From the NCBI GenBank assembly GCA_950295325.1, contig OX485805.1, forward strand, positions 9,174,501 to 9,238,500: a stretch of 64,000 nt of DNA. Reading direction: 5' to 3'. Below, in pieces: positions 22,986-34,967 of this stretch. Numbering within the stretch: position 1 is the first letter of the stretch; every line of letters begins with the position of its first letter. The notes beneath the pieces were generated by a model, which searched no databases, was not told where the DNA came from, and saw only the letters and a list, made by a program, of their open reading frames with translations. Source of the stretch: Polytrichum commune (Eukaryota > Streptophyta > Polytrichopsida > Polytrichales > Polytrichaceae). The translations under genes were made by a program, and so were the position numbers.

Positions 22986-23872
22986 AGGAAGAAATCTAGT
23001 TTCTGCTCTGAGATGGGAAAGACTTCCACTCTTTAGCAAGAGATGCCACCTTCATTCCATCAAATTTTCTGATGTGGTTGGGTTGTCATTGGTTTTCCAA
23101 TTGACAATGAGATGGACAATGACAACCACATGAATGTCAATTTGTGCAAGCTGTTGAATTTCTGTTCGGCAATGGTTGAATTCATCACTGCGAACAGCGT
23201 AAGTCATGTATGTGCAGATGGGCATGCTGTTTTTCTGTCGTCAATGGATGTAGTATTTAAAAAAAAAACAAGATTAAATGCCATAATCAAACTTACTTTG
23301 TAGCCGGTGCGAAGAATCCAACTATCCTCCTCACCATTCCAGGAACACAGTTCCGATACCAACGTCATGATATCACCACGCCACTTTGGTGCTGCGCTTG
23401 GTACTGCAAATCATGAATCAGCACAAAACGGCTAAGGACACGGTAGTATATTTAGCGAATACTAAGCAGACTTACTGTGGACATTCAAACATATTGCGAC
23501 CTATTTGCGGAAGACGAGGGACAAACTGATCAGTTGTGAGAACTGTGATTTACAAGACTAAGCAATATTGCTGTTTATTCCATGAATGTTTAGGCTCCAA
23601 ATCAATGGTATCCGTAAGCCACATAAAGAATCGCTAACTTAAATTGGTGCAACCTACTATATAACATCTTCCGCCTGCAACCCAGTTGCGGCCGCTAGTT
23701 TGTAAGCACAATCCGGGTGTTTATTTCTTCCAAGTTCCACTAATCGAAACCATCCACCAGATATTCCCGCATTATAATCGTTTCTGCTCACAAATCCTTT
23801 CCCGATTCCATTGGGGGAGAGCCAATGGCTTAATGTAACAATCCCATGTCATAAAAATAAGTGCTAAATAAT
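22986..23872. other. 3' flank of the fasciclin-like gene
   Basis: No repeat was recognised. Likely includes the 3' UTR of the minus-strand gene above 23.7 kb. Confidence 0.4.
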
Positions 23873-24712
23873 TCACAAAATAGCTACGACGGCAATGACA
23901 GCGCCGACCAGCAAAGCTACGCTACTCTGGAGAATTGAAGATCCGCTCGTGGCTACAGAAGGTCCTGGGGCCATGCTCGCGGGGGACATGACAGGGGCCT
24001 TTACTGGGCTCTTCGCCGGGGCCTTCATGGGTGCCATCACTGGTGCTTTCACCGGAGCCTTCGTGGGGGCCATGCTGGGTGGAGTCATCGCAGGGGCCAT
24101 GGAAGGCATCATCGAAGGGCCCATCGTGGGGGCACCCATGGGAGCTCCAGTGGGGGCAGGAGTGGGTGCCATGGGCTTCAAGTTGTTGGGAACGAGCACA
24201 TTGTCGATCTGGAAGAAGCTGTAGTTGTATGGGGCGGCGGTCACGTTGGTGATGATGGCAGCCTGAGGAGGAGATCCGGGGGCAGCTGCGCTCACTTCGA
24301 TCACATTGTTAGCCATGCCGGTGATGTTCACGAATCCGTCTTGTCCGTTGGCGCGTCCGGTACTCTGGTAAAGAGTGGTCACCTGGGATCCGGTAGCGTA
24401 GGCCAAGGTCTGGAGAGTGCCCACATCCAGGTACTGCAACAGGACGTGGTACCTCAAAGCGTCGGCGACCTCCTGTGGGGTCAAGGTCTGGTGGGAAGCC
24501 ACGAAGTTGTTCAGCACGGCGTTGTCGGGCATGAGGAAAGTCAAAGAGCTCCTCATGTCCACTTCATTGATGATCCCTGTGGAGATCAACAATTGCCTGA
24601 AGGTGGAAAAATTAGGGAATGGTGCCAAAAGATCCTCGACCTTCTGGGCGTTCGCTGCCACGCTGCACAGGAGAAGAGCGGCCACGATAAGCTGCGCCGA
24701 AGAAGTCTTCAT
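23873..24712 (-). CDS. Fasciclin-like arabinogalactan protein, GPI-anchored
   Basis: An intronless 279-residue protein. Residues 1-23 (MKTSSAQLIVAALLLCSVAA, then NAQ) form a secretion signal. Residues about 26-175 form one fasciclin domain, with an H1-like LTFLMPDNAV (58-67), the RYH/YH motif at 87-89 and an H2-like QIDNVLVP (168-175). Four N-glycosylation sequons are visible (NFS, NIT, NVT, NYS). Residues about 180-253 are a Pro/Ala/Met/Lys/Ser/Thr-rich arabinogalactan region with repeated AP, MAP and KAP units. Residues 255-279 are a hydrophobic GPI-attachment tail. Such proteins act at the plasma membrane and wall in adhesion and wall assembly. The start at 24712 was chosen over an in-frame upstream Met at 24772 because it places the signal peptide at the N-terminus. 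The frame ends at TGA. Confidence 0.93.
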   Translation of the reverse strand: MKTSSAQLIVAALLLCSVAANAQKVEDLLAPFPNFSTFRQLLISTGIINEVDMRSSLTFLMPDNAVLNNFVASHQTLTPQEVADALRYHVLLQYLDVGTLQTLAYATGSQVTTLYQSTGRANGQDGFVNITGMANNVIEVSAAAPGSPPQAAIITNVTAAPYNYSFFQIDNVLVPNNLKPMAPTPAPTGAPMGAPTMGPSMMPSMAPAMTPPSMAPTKAPVKAPVMAPMKAPAKSPVKAPVMSPASMAPGPSVATSGSSILQSSVALLVGAVIAVVAIL

Positions 24713-24825
24713 GGTCGCAAATATCTTTTCACTCGCCGCTATGCGAATCTGCAAGATTACAATGCCCACCACTTCAAACTCTAAACTTCAGTCACACATT
24801 CCTCATTCATAGCACTCCAGAAAAA

Positions 24826-24831
24826 CTTATA
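24826..24831 (-). promoter_or_regulatory. Candidate TATA box of the fasciclin-like gene
   Basis: TATAAG on the minus strand lies about 115 nt upstream of the chosen ATG, a workable distance for a short leader. By position only. Confidence 0.35.
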
Positions 24832-25439
24832 CACTAGCTGCGTGCCCCGAACGATTATATCTACGGACAGAAAAACCCTACAAAAACGGTCCCTTGTCCG
24901 CATTGCCCTCCCACAATTCGCAACCTTAAACCTCGTGATGGATACTTCAACCTCGACAATCAGGGAGATCACCCTGAGCAATGCCTGCACAAAGGGATCA
25001 TCTATCAAAGAGAAAGGGCCATCCTAATGCAGACTAGCCAGTTTTTTAAAGTGTAAAATCCAATTCAGCTGCCAACCTAGTGAAAATCCAACTTCTGTCT
25101 GCAGCCCGGAGCAAGAGATTTGCTAAACCGAAAGAATCATAATAGGGAACACAGTTGAGATATACAAACCTCTACAATGCAATGTACACCAAGATTTGAT
25201 TAGAAAGAGCGAGGAAGTCTGCTGCTGCTGCTCCTGGGGTGGAACCTAGGAGAAACGAAGCAGTGAGAAAATGAGGAATTCTCTGGGACATATATGGACA
25301 CCAGGAAAACACTGTAGTCGATTGTTTCGTGTAGCAGTTCTGCCATCTACCCAAGTGTAAGTGGAATTTTTGGATCTACGTTAGTTTATGACTCAGATAA
25401 AGATAATCTATCAGCACATTGCTCCAGTAATGTTTGTCG
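24832..25439. other. 5' flank of the fasciclin-like gene
   Basis: Low-repeat DNA without a convincing frame; likely holds the upstream promoter. Confidence 0.35.
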
Positions 25440-25612
25440 CAGTCTCCTGGGAGATTGTTGGTCATAATAGGTCGAGATCCTCATGTTTCAGTATCAACCG
25501 GGTGTTACATGTTGGCATCTTTCGGATTTTCTCTGTTTAATGCGGAACATTCTGTAAATTCCTCTTTAACAATTGGTAATTTCTCAAACTCATCCGGTTC
25601 ATCTGTAACTAC
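25440..25612 (-). mobile_element. MITE-1 copy, truncated
   Basis: Starts with a CAGTCTCCTGGGAGATT terminus and keeps about 170 bp up to CATCTGTAACTA, then stops matching the family. Confidence 0.65.
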
Positions 25613-26134
25613 ACTAAATAGTTCTATTACTATGGGCCACAATAACTTTCAATCTACACTAAATTTTTAGTAGAGAATTAGTGTGGGCCACAATGATTGT
25701 TTATTTTTGTAGAAAATTAATGTGGGTGATTATTTTATTTGGTGTTACTTTTGTCATGTCACTAATATTTAATAGTGTTGGTCAAAAGTTTCATGAGACT
25801 TAGTGTAGTTGTCAGTTCTCCCCATTCATTGATTTGTCTATCTCTTTGGGATCATGTAATTTAGTAACCATTAACTTATGGCCCAATGAAAGGTAGTGGA
25901 TTTTCTAAGAGCAAGCCCAATCATTCCTGCATCTACACCCATAAATGAAAAGTGGCCTTGTTCCCGCATGCACATGCATGCAAATTCTCACTCATATTGC
26001 ATTGCTACTTTTTATATTTTAGTAGAGACTTGAGGGAATAGGTAAGTTGCTTGCTTGAGCACTTATCAAACACAGAATTCATGAGTTTGACAACTCTATC
26101 AATTTCCTCAATTATGCACTCAAGTACAAAATTT
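25613..26134. other. AT-rich spacer
   Basis: ACACTAAAT and TTAGTGTGGG words recur near 25615-25735 and resemble the MITE-4 interior. No gene was recognised. Confidence 0.35.
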
Positions 26135-26650
26135 ACCTTCTCTTCAAAGTGTGGGCTACATTTGACATTAAGTGTATGAATATGTGTTCATTGCTCTATT
26201 TTAACTTTGAAAGTTAGTGTTTATTAATATTATGTTATTTTTTAAATTTTTAAATGTCAAATTTATTAGTTTCACATTTTAAAAATAATTTTTATTTATT
26301 CACTAAATATTTAATTAAGTAAGTAATAAATAATACGAATATATGTGGTATTTATGTAACTTATTCATAAATCAACTAACTAACCAACTGCAACACAAAC
26401 ACTATATTTTAATGTATTTATATATGTATGTATAATTATTTTATTTATAGTCAACATTTTAGGATGTATATGCTAACAATTGAATTATCATAACTTATAT
26501 ATATAATCGCTTTATATCAACGTCTTTTAGAGAAGTGATTGCAATTTTAGGGTTCTTTCTAGAATGCTTGAGAATAAAAACGCTTTGACTGCTTTATTTA
26601 GAATGAGAAAGATGACAACAACTTATGAAACTTAAACTTATGTTTTGGTA
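26135..26650. repeat. Dispersed AT-rich repeat, rearranged relative to its copy at 32.2 kb
   Basis: 26135-26410 matches 32203-32470 in direct orientation. 26520-26645 matches 32540-32670 in inverted orientation. Probably an unclassified transposable element. Confidence 0.6.
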
Positions 26651-26778
26651 TGTTTGAGTCATTGACAGTCAAATGGTTATCACAAAAGAGCAGCTGTGAG
26701 AGAACAGTTTTGAGGCATCTGCAATGAATCACATGCGTACAGTTAAAAATACAGAAATACCTTTGGCCCTTTCTGAAC

Positions 26779-26960
26779 CTATGAACGGGGAGATCTGACC
26801 GCTAGTTACACATGGGCTGGTTGAGTTTGAGAAGTCACTGGTTCAAGTTCAAGACTTTATGCAGATCGCTGATCATTTTAAAGGGAATCTATATAATGTA
26901 CGCTAAGTAAATAGATGAGAACTGAAAGATAAGAACATGTAACCAGTTTGACTTGGATGC
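26779..26960 (+). mobile_element. MITE-1 copy, 3' truncated
   Basis: Begins CTATGAACGGGGAGA and follows the family to the GTAACCAGTTTGACTTGG segment. The right terminus is absent. Confidence 0.65.
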
Positions 26961-27579
26961 CCCCTCTTTGGTTCATGAATTTACTTCGATTGTTTCAAAC
27001 GTTCTGAAATGTTCGACGACTCTCAAACAAACTAAGATGAAAGACCAAGTTACCTTCCTCGTCACAAATTCCAGCTTGTGATTGGCGACAACGTTATTTG
27101 GTTTCACATTCTCGTGTGTGATTCATGACTTCCTACTGAATTACATTACCCGAATGTTGGAGGTTTCGGAATGTTGAACGATGCTCCTTTTTGAAAGGAT
27201 GAATATTCCATGAACGTCCTGCCTTCTGCGTGTGCAAGTGGGCTATAAATCACACAAGGGTGAATCGTCATGAACTCAATATAATCAACTTTCATGTGAA
27301 CCTATTTATGTTTTTGAAAACTTGATGCAAAACACATTGAGTGCGCAAGGAAATTCAAATGCTCAGAGAGTCAATGTGAGGCAATTCTACCAGTTACCAA
27401 ACACCAGTGACCACTTTCTGTTATCATGTTGTCGGTTCCCGAGTCACTCCTACATAGATAGCCACCCAAAACAAAAAAAATCCAATGCACAACCATCGAT
27501 GATCTGAAATGCCACTCAAGATTTACACATCCAACAAGAAACCCATGGCCAAAAAGCAAAGAGCCATGGATTTCATGGG
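26961..27579. other. Spacer, nothing recognised
   Basis: No domain in any frame. Confidence 0.35.
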
Positions 27580-27806
27580 CAGTCGAGATCAATCAACCAG
27601 CTGCTAGTCACAGATGAACCGGTTGAGTTTGAGAAATGACCGGTTGAAGTTCAAGACTTCAGGAAATCTACCGATCATTTTAGAGGAATTTATAGAATAT
27701 ACCTCAAATTAGTGAAGAAAAACTGAACGATGTCAACATGTAACCAGTTGGACTTGGAAACACTCGGATCTCAACCAGTTGTGCTCAAAATCCTCCCCGA
27801 ACACAG
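27580..27806 (+). mobile_element. MITE-1 copy
   Basis: 227 bp. Left terminus mutated (CAGTCGAGATCAATC), interior well conserved with GATGAACCGGTTGAG, right end CTCCCCGAACACAG. Flanking duplications are not conserved. Confidence 0.75.
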
Positions 27807-28292
27807 CTCAAGATGTAAATGATCGCTTATATTAGTAGATGTGGATTTGAGTGAACTTGTTGAGTTATTAAAGGAGACTATTAAAATCAAAGGGCTGGCA
27901 GCTCGAGTGGACCATTTTCGGAGTTCTGACCACCAGGCTCCCACGTCCTGAACCAAGCCTTTTAAAAACATGATGATATGTTAGGCTGTCAACCCCGAAA
28001 TCGACCCAAATTTGCAGAAGATAAGCTCGACACCATTCACATTTATTTCCCGTGTCCATGGGCCCAGCTCAGCTAAAGGCCACAACCTAACGTAAGGTAG
28101 CCAGTGGGACTCCAAGCTTAACAAGCTCCTGACCGTCCGATCGATAGATATGGGGATATGGGGATATGGGTCGCCGGCCGGGCCACTTAGAATGGCTGAG
28201 GCGAGATTCCGTGTCAGATCAAACCAAGTGGCCCCTAAAATGGACTGGTGATTGGCAATCAAGTGTGGGCTAAATTTCAAATTCAAGGCTCA
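27807..28292. other. Spacer, nothing recognised
   Basis: GC-richer than its surroundings, with a short GATATGGG repeat near 28150. Minus-strand frames up to 101 codons match no family recognised. Confidence 0.3.
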
Positions 28293-28813
28293 TGCCCCCT
28301 TGCCACTTGACTTTAGCGAAGCCTAAAAGTTGGTTCAAAAAACACGGTCCTCACACCATCGACACTATCTAGTCCTGAGCCTAGTTGGCAAATGATGTGG
28401 CATGGTTTAAAAGTGGAGGTTTCAAGCCTCAAGCTCTGACCCTCTCATCGGTACCCAGACATAAGGTAAGAGTGTAGGACTTGTAAAAGTGTCACCTCCC
28501 GCCCTTGTGATTGGTTGTTTTTAGTCTTAGTTATGAGGGCACGAGGAGCTTCATCAACTAAAACGGATGGTAAGATAGATGAGTAGTAAGGCATTTGGGG
28601 ATGGGACAAAAACTATCCAACATTCATTGCTTGGTAGATAAAAACAATGAACATGTGTGAAAACTACTTAACTAAAATCTACTCGAAAACCTTTATAGCA
28701 AGTTCTTGTAGATGCATTGGGACAGCTGGATGCCTCCACTATAACCGAGAGAGCTTTACCCAGTTTTTAGGGAAGACTTTGGTTATTTCGTAAAGTCATG
28801 TGGGAAGGGGGCA
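28293..28813. mobile_element. Tourist-like MITE, diverged copy, TSD TCA
   Basis: 521 bp homologous to 6781-7311 through nearly its whole length. Ends TGCCCCCTTGCCACTTGAC and near-complement. TCA flanks both sides (28290-28292 and 28814-28816), a TNA-type 3-bp duplication. Confidence 0.8.
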
Positions 28814-29394
28814 TCAGCCATGCCACAACACCGCCACTTACAAGGTATGTGGGCGTTACAGTAGGAGCATCTTAACCCTTAAATGCTCATGCAAACCCAA
28901 ATGGGTCACCGCCTAGTATTCTGTTGGCATACGGTTCATGACCTAATAGGTGGCAATCTACATGGACGGAAGGTATCTACTAGTGCAGGGTGGTGCCCAC
29001 TACCGTACCATGTGGACCACGATAACATATGCAAACTTCGTACTCCACAAAACATTATATAATTAAGCATGTACGTTGGGGTGGGCCAAGAATAAGCCAA
29101 ATTCTATGGAATTGTACTATGTTTATTCTCACAACAATGCACTTCACTACTAAAGTCAAGTTGGAAAAACTTGAGTGAAGCATTATACAAATATTTATTC
29201 GAATGGAACGGCTGATAGCAATTGAATAATGTTATGCAAGCATGATAGGATTGTTTGTTAGTTTGGACTTGATTGTTTTGGGGGGTGGTCGCATGAGCTG
29301 CCCAAATGTGAGAGCCAAATTTAGGAGCTGATATCTTTCACATATGATGGCCAATGTGGATGGGTTTTTTTCCCTCACCCATGGTGGATGTTAA
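28814..29394. other. Spacer, nothing recognised
   Basis: No gene. The outermost, weakly matching part of the foldback left arm may begin near 29.28 kb. Confidence 0.35.
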
Positions 29395-31524
29395 ACCTCC
29401 CCTTATGAACTTTTACAGGGAGGGATCTTGGTTGTGATAAGGGCCAGGGCCTGCGACCACAACCCCTCGCCCAACCCTCAACAAATTATTTGAACTTTTT
29501 TTTGTGAACTCAACCGAAAAAAGTTTTGCATCCCACTCGACTAAAAAAAACTTGCCATTGCATTCTTGAAGACCTCTTGTCCTCAAGACCTACATTGAGT
29601 GCACCTCCCCTTCAAGGTCCAAATCCAATATATGTGTTCACTTTCACTTAGTAAATGAGCAATTGACTAGGATTTCATTTTTGAAAGGGACCTATCAATA
29701 AATCATGTAATTAACTTGGAAGTTACGAACATTACAAAAAATCTCGTTAGCATTGAGGTTATAATTTTTTTGTGATTTAGGCTTTTTCATTTTACAATTG
29801 ACCTTTTAAATAAGGTGTTGAGTTTAGCTAGTTCATTTTATATTTTTGAATTAATAAATTAACCTTTCAGAAGTATTCATACACATTGAAAGTAATTAAA
29901 CCCAATTAATAGTAATTGAAAGTAATTAAGCGCAAGGCCTAAATTTCTACAAGTGTTCATACTCATTCAAACTAGTTAAGCCTAGTTAAGTGCAAGTAAG
30001 TGCATTAAACCTGATTAAGCACAATGAAACCTAAACAAGTGTAATTAAGTGCATCAATGCAAGTTCCTCAATATTGTCATAATAAGTTTAAGTAATCTTT
30101 TTTGATTAGCAAGCATATTTGTTTATATGATTAGGATTAATTAGGCTTAATTAGTTATATTGACTTTATGTAATTATCAGACTTGCCACATTTATCGAGA
30201 TGCCACAGTAGGCACCAAATTAGGCTTAGGCCTTGCGCTTGATTATGATCAATTAAGATTAATTCATTTTAATTGGGCTTAATTATTTTAAATGTGTATG
30301 AATACTTGTGAAAGGAGATGAAATTAGTTGAAATATTATAATATGAATTAGCTAAAATCTGCGTTTTATTTTAAGTTCATCTAAAAATGAAAAAGGTTAA
30401 ATAACAAAAAATTATAACCTCGATGTTAATGAGGATTTTTTAATATGCTCAATCCAAGTCAATGACATGCTTTATTGACAGTTCCCCTTTGCAAATTAAA
30501 TCCTTGTCGATTGCTTATTTATTAACCGGAAGTGAACATATATATTGAATTTTGGACCTTGAAGTTGAGGTGCACTCAATATGGGTTTTGTGGACAGATG
30601 GCATTCAAGAATGCAAGCGCAAACGTTTCTTTGAAGTCGGATGGGGCATGCAATATTTTTCTTTCATGTTCTAAATAAAAACATTTTTTTAGTTGAGGGT
30701 TGCCCAAGGGGTTGTGGGTCATGGGCCTTGACCCTCATCCCAGCATAGACCCCTCACCCTAAAAGATCGTAGGGGGAGGCTTGACATCCACATTTTTCCT
30801 TAAGACAAGGTGATAGTTGTGCACAACTTGACCGGAAGGATTTGGTAAGAATTAGCGCACATGTTGTTTGCTTCATGAACAAAAAGAAATCTCCCAAATT
30901 GACCTCATGTGGCCCTCCAATGTCGAGGGTGACAGAATTCATTTCAATTTGATAAAGAAAACCCCAATTTTTGGGGAGTACATTATTCAACCATGTGGGT
31001 CGGTTTCGCAAATTAAATCCTTGTCAATTGCTTATTTATTAACTGGAAGTGAACATATATATTGAATTTTGGACCTTGAAGTTGAGGTGCACTCAATATG
31101 GGTTTTGTGGACATGTGGCATTCAAGAATGCAAGGGCAAACGTTTCTTTGAAGTCGGATGGGGCATGCAATATTTTTCTTTCAGGTTCTAAATAAAAATA
31201 TTTTTTTAGTTGAGGGTTGGCCAAGGGGTTGTGGGTCGTGGGCCTCGACCCTCATCCCAGCATAGACCCCTCCCCCTAAAAGATCATAGGGGGAGGCTTG
31301 ACATCCACATTTTTCCTCAAGACAAGGTGATAGTTGTGCACAACTTGACTGGAAGGATTTGGTAAAAATTAGCGCACATGTTGCTTACTTCATGAACAAA
31401 AAGAAATCTCCCAAATTGACCTCATGTGGCCCTCCAACGTCGAGGGTGACATAATTCATTTCAATTTGCTAAAGAAAAACCCAATTTTTGGGGAGTACAT
31501 TATTCAACCATGTGGGTCGGTTTC
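29395..31524. mobile_element. Large foldback (long inverted repeat) element
   Basis: The left arm (about 29395-29945) is the diverged reverse complement of the right arm (about 30215-30790). Matching words include CCCAACCCTCAAC, TTGAGTGCACCTC, GTTATAATTTTTT and GCGCAAGGCCTAA in the expected reversed order over roughly 550 bp. The loop (29946-30214) is rich in TAATTAAG-like words. The outer part of the right arm is duplicated in tandem. No transposase frame is present. Confidence 0.7.
30491..31524. repeat. 517-bp direct tandem duplication
   Basis: 30491-31007 and 31008-31524 are adjacent, equal in length and almost identical. The second copy starts at GCAAATTAAATCC directly after GGTCGGTTTC. 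The low divergence marks it as recent relative to the arms of the foldback. Confidence 0.9.
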
Positions 31525-31629
31525 GTGACCCTGGAATATGTCAAATATATTATGTGGGGCCCTCAAACAGAAGTAAGAAACTACTATTCATACATTCAAG
31601 TTGACATTTGAAATTCTAGGTGGAGTTAT

Positions 31630-31795
31630 AGTCCTAGCACTATTCACAATAAACATTGTTCGTCTTGGTATTATTCATTAAAAATACTATTCATAGCAAC
31701 ACTATCATTGAAATCTTGATATTATTCACAATATTTTTACTATTCATAGTAGCATTATCATTAAAAATACCGGCACTATTCATTATTCATATCAA
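31630..31795. repeat. Degenerate tandem repeat (ACTATTCA/ATTATTCA)
   Basis: ACTATTCAtt, ATTAAAAATAC and related words recur about every 30-40 bp, like the array at 5270-5420. Confidence 0.5.
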
Positions 31796-32202
31796 TGTCA
31801 ATTCCTTCTTATTTGCCAAGTTTCTTTCCATGAAGGTAAGATAAGTGGTGGCTCATATCATATGCTAAATAAAATGAAACACAACCATGTAGTTGAATAA
31901 TGTTATGTAGCTCATTTGTCTTCCACATTACATATCATGGCAAAAGTTTCCAGCTATCCAAAATTTGTGGCATGACCAAAATGGTTATATGAAATGAAAT
32001 GTTTTAGAGTTCTCTCTAGTCGCCCATCGGATGAAGGTCCTATTCATAAGGGAGCCATTCTCGGCCGGATTTGGAAAACTTTCCATAGAATCACATGTTC
32101 CCAAGCTCACTATAGGCTTTCAATGACGGCTGCCCACCTATCCCTCTCCTAGTTAGTCAATAAAACAACCTCACTTTCCCGACACCTATCTGAAAATTAA
32201 CT
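31796..32202. other. Spacer, nothing recognised
   Basis: No gene or repeat was recognised. Confidence 0.35.
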
Positions 32203-32680
32203 TCTCTTCAAATTGGGGGCTACGTTTGACATGAAGTGTCCAAATATGTGTTTATTTCTCTATTTTAACATTGAAAGTTTTTGTCTATTTTTATTAGATG
32301 CTAATTTTTTGAATCAAATGTCAAATTTATTAGTCCCAAATAAAGAACAGTAAACATTGTTATGCTTTTACCAAATACCTAGTTAACTGAGTAATAAATA
32401 ATAGAAATACATGCGGTGTTTATTCAACTGATTCATAAACCACCTAACTAACTGATTGAAACACAAACACTGTTTTTGTTTCATTTATTTTGATTTATTT
32501 GTTAGTTTATAGTCTATATTTCAGTGATGTGTAAACATAAGTTTAAGTTTCACAAGTTGTTGTCATCTTTCTCATTCTAAATAAATAAATAAAAGTCAAA
32601 ACATTTTTCTTCTCAAGCATTTTAGAAAGAAACCTAAAATTGCAATCAATTCTCTAATAGACAATAATAATAATAAATGA
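32203..32680. repeat. Dispersed AT-rich repeat, second copy
   Basis: Partner of 26135-26650; the last about 130 bp are inverted relative to the first copy. Followed by a short TA run near 32684. Confidence 0.6.
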
Positions 32681-32699
32681 TTATATATATATATATATA

Positions 32700-33323
32700 A
32701 TTAGTTTGAGATTACAAGGTGCAAGTACTTATGAGATTTTGAGGATAACCAATGTGCTACAACCTAGTATGGACATTATACTGGGCATTTGAATGGTAAC
32801 ATCAAATTGAGGTAACATCAAGATGTCCACCTACTTAGAACGGGTGTAGGGTGTAAACATGTTCACTCGCGGACCAAAACTAGAGACTATGGATATAAAT
32901 GCTCTTCACTTGGGTAATGAATGTATCCATGCAATCTCGATTGTTGAGAGCATGGAAGTTGGGACTTACCACTTTATATAGGGTCCCAAGTCCTAAGCCC
33001 CAAGTATAACATGGATGCCTACATGGCAACACTTATTGAAGGTGAGGCTTGGGACTTGTGTTGAGAGTTAAACTGACCAAATAACTAGACCCAACTTTCA
33101 ACACCAGTCCCACAAGTATTTTCTCATAAAAATTATCAAGGTCCAATTTTAATGATAATTAACCCTACTTAAATGATTTATTGAGGCTTAAAAGTTGGGA
33201 CTTTGCCTCCATGTTGGAACTTGCTAGGATATTGAGGCCATAAAGTAACAACTTTATCTTTGGTGACACCTTTTTGAAATCTTTAAGCCATAAACAAGTG
33301 AGTGCAATGGTGCCATCAAGTAA
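32700..33323. other. Spacer, nothing recognised
   Basis: GGGACTTGTG- and AAGTCCCAA-like words appear repeatedly near 32970-33110. No gene was recognised. Confidence 0.3.
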
Positions 33324-33822
33324 GGGCCACTTTACACACGAGCTAAGAGTTGCGACCATAAAATTGTGAGAGCCCAAAAGGAAGTGTCTAAAGGCCATCC
33401 CAAGATACCTCCAAAATCATGTAGTTTGGTCATGGGCTCTCAAGTGTAGTGTGAAGTCATGTTTGACCGGGCCCTCAACCAAATGCTATTTCAATGAATT
33501 TCTACTCATGCATGTCCTCACACATGATAAAATAGAACAAATCAATGGTTGTGAGTGTTCAGAGTGCCATGGTCTCCTCGTTTTGTGTTAGGCCTCCCTC
33601 CAAGAGGTGGTTTTTGAAAATAGTCCAAGTGACCATGAAACATGATCCATGCGATGCCATGTAGGAAACCATGTAGACTTTACAATCATCTTGCATTCAC
33701 ATACTCCGTTGGTCCCTCAAGCGTAGTGTGAAGCAAACTTGGACCGGCTCCACCTTTTCCACCAATGAGAGTGCTTCAAGTATATTGGTCATGGGCTCTC
33801 ATTTTCGTGTGTGAAGTTGTTG
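33324..33822. mobile_element. MITE-5 (Tourist-like) copy
   Basis: About 499 bp. Left end GGGCCACTTTACACACGAG preceded by TAA; right end degenerate (GTGTGTGAAGTTG). The reverse complement matches 49897-50394 along its length. Confidence 0.75.
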
Positions 33823-34612
33823 CGCACCTCTCCATGAGGAGTGCCCGCAACACCATGGGCACAAGGGGGACCTTGGAGTGACACCCGGGACTTGTGCCGC
33901 CATTGGTGAGAGGGCCCAAGTGATTCTAGTGTGAGTGAGGGCCATGGGCGTTGAGAACGCCTCCCACCCACGGAGTCTAGAAGTCACGAGGGTAAGGCCA
34001 TGAGCTATGCGTAGCTTATGGCATAGGGATTCTAGAATGCTCAAGGACACCTCAATCGGAGGTATGAGAGGAGATATATGGCTTTTTGAGTGCGGCGCTG
34101 CTTAGGGACAACGCCCTGGGACAACAGTGACTTGGGAATGGCGCTCGGGACTGCCAAGGTTTAAACAAGCATAACTTCCTTAGTACTTGCTTGAATGAGG
34201 CAAGTGAGAGGTCCATCGGCATCTACGCAAAGCATCAAAGAACATGGGGAAGAAGTTATGGTGGTTTGAAGTTGCTAGAGGGTTCTAGCCCCAACGGCTA
34301 AGGGAAAATGTCTACTTGGCCCCAACCCTTTTAGGGATACAAAATGATACGTCACAGTGGGGTAGGGGCTTAGCCCAAAGTCCTAGAGGTTTATATGGGT
34401 GAGGCGGCTTATACCCTCCCCACACCTGCTGGTGGGAGGGGCAGTGGCAGGCCCCCACCAGCAGGGAGGGGCTTTTTGAATCAAAAAGTGGCCCAGCAGC
34501 GACTGGGCGCAAGGCCCAGCCTGTTTGGCCGTTCACTGGCCCTCAAGGTAAATTTCGGAAAAAGGGAGCCATAAGTTACCTGCATGGTTCTCGTTCGACC
34601 GACGTTTAGGGT
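33823..34612. other. GC-richer spacer with short inverted repeats
   Basis: Contains CACCTGCTGGTGGGAGGGG and a nearby complement CCCCCACCAGCAGGG (34423-34468), which can form a hairpin. Minus-strand frames here match nothing recognised. Could be part of an LTR or other unclassified element. Confidence 0.3.
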
Positions 34613-34655
34613 CAGTGTTCGGGGAGATTTTGGGGCATAACCGGTTGAATTATGG
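34613..34655 (-). mobile_element. MITE-1 terminal fragment
   Basis: Only the end remains: CAGTGTTCGGGGAGATTTTG then GGGCATAACCGGTTGA, after which the match stops. Confidence 0.65.
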
Positions 34656-34691
34656 TATTTTTTAAATTTATATTAGACATATTTATTATGG

Positions 34692-34963
34692 TAGCTTGGG
34701 CACTATTTTGCCTACTAATTAATTAAAGTGCAAAAAGTGATTAGGCAGTTTGAAATATAATATCTCAAAGTTGGGCAGTTTTACATTACTTGGGTGGCTA
34801 GCTACACACATCTACGGTGGCATTCAAGCACAAAGTTAGATTAAGTAACTTGGGTGACTAGCCAACCCAATTTTATTTCAATGTTTTTTAGGCAAACAAA
34901 GTTAAGAATTTCTAGGATATATAGGCAGACTTGTAATTAATTATTTTTTGCCTAAGCAGCTAG
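34692..34963. mobile_element. MITE-3-like element
   Basis: Ends TAGCTTGGGCA...AATTAATT and complement of TAGCTGCTTAGGCAAAAAAT resemble the 20-bp TIR family at 18871-19324. Its right edge abuts the target site of the next MITE-1. Confidence 0.55.
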
Positions 34964-34967
34964 GAAC

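Noticed and set aside
23895-24812. Long plus-strand frames (109, 147 and 131 codons) opposite the fasciclin-like gene
   Set aside because: They are antisense shadows of a GC-rich Pro/Ala coding region; they lack domains, while the minus strand encodes a complete recognised protein.
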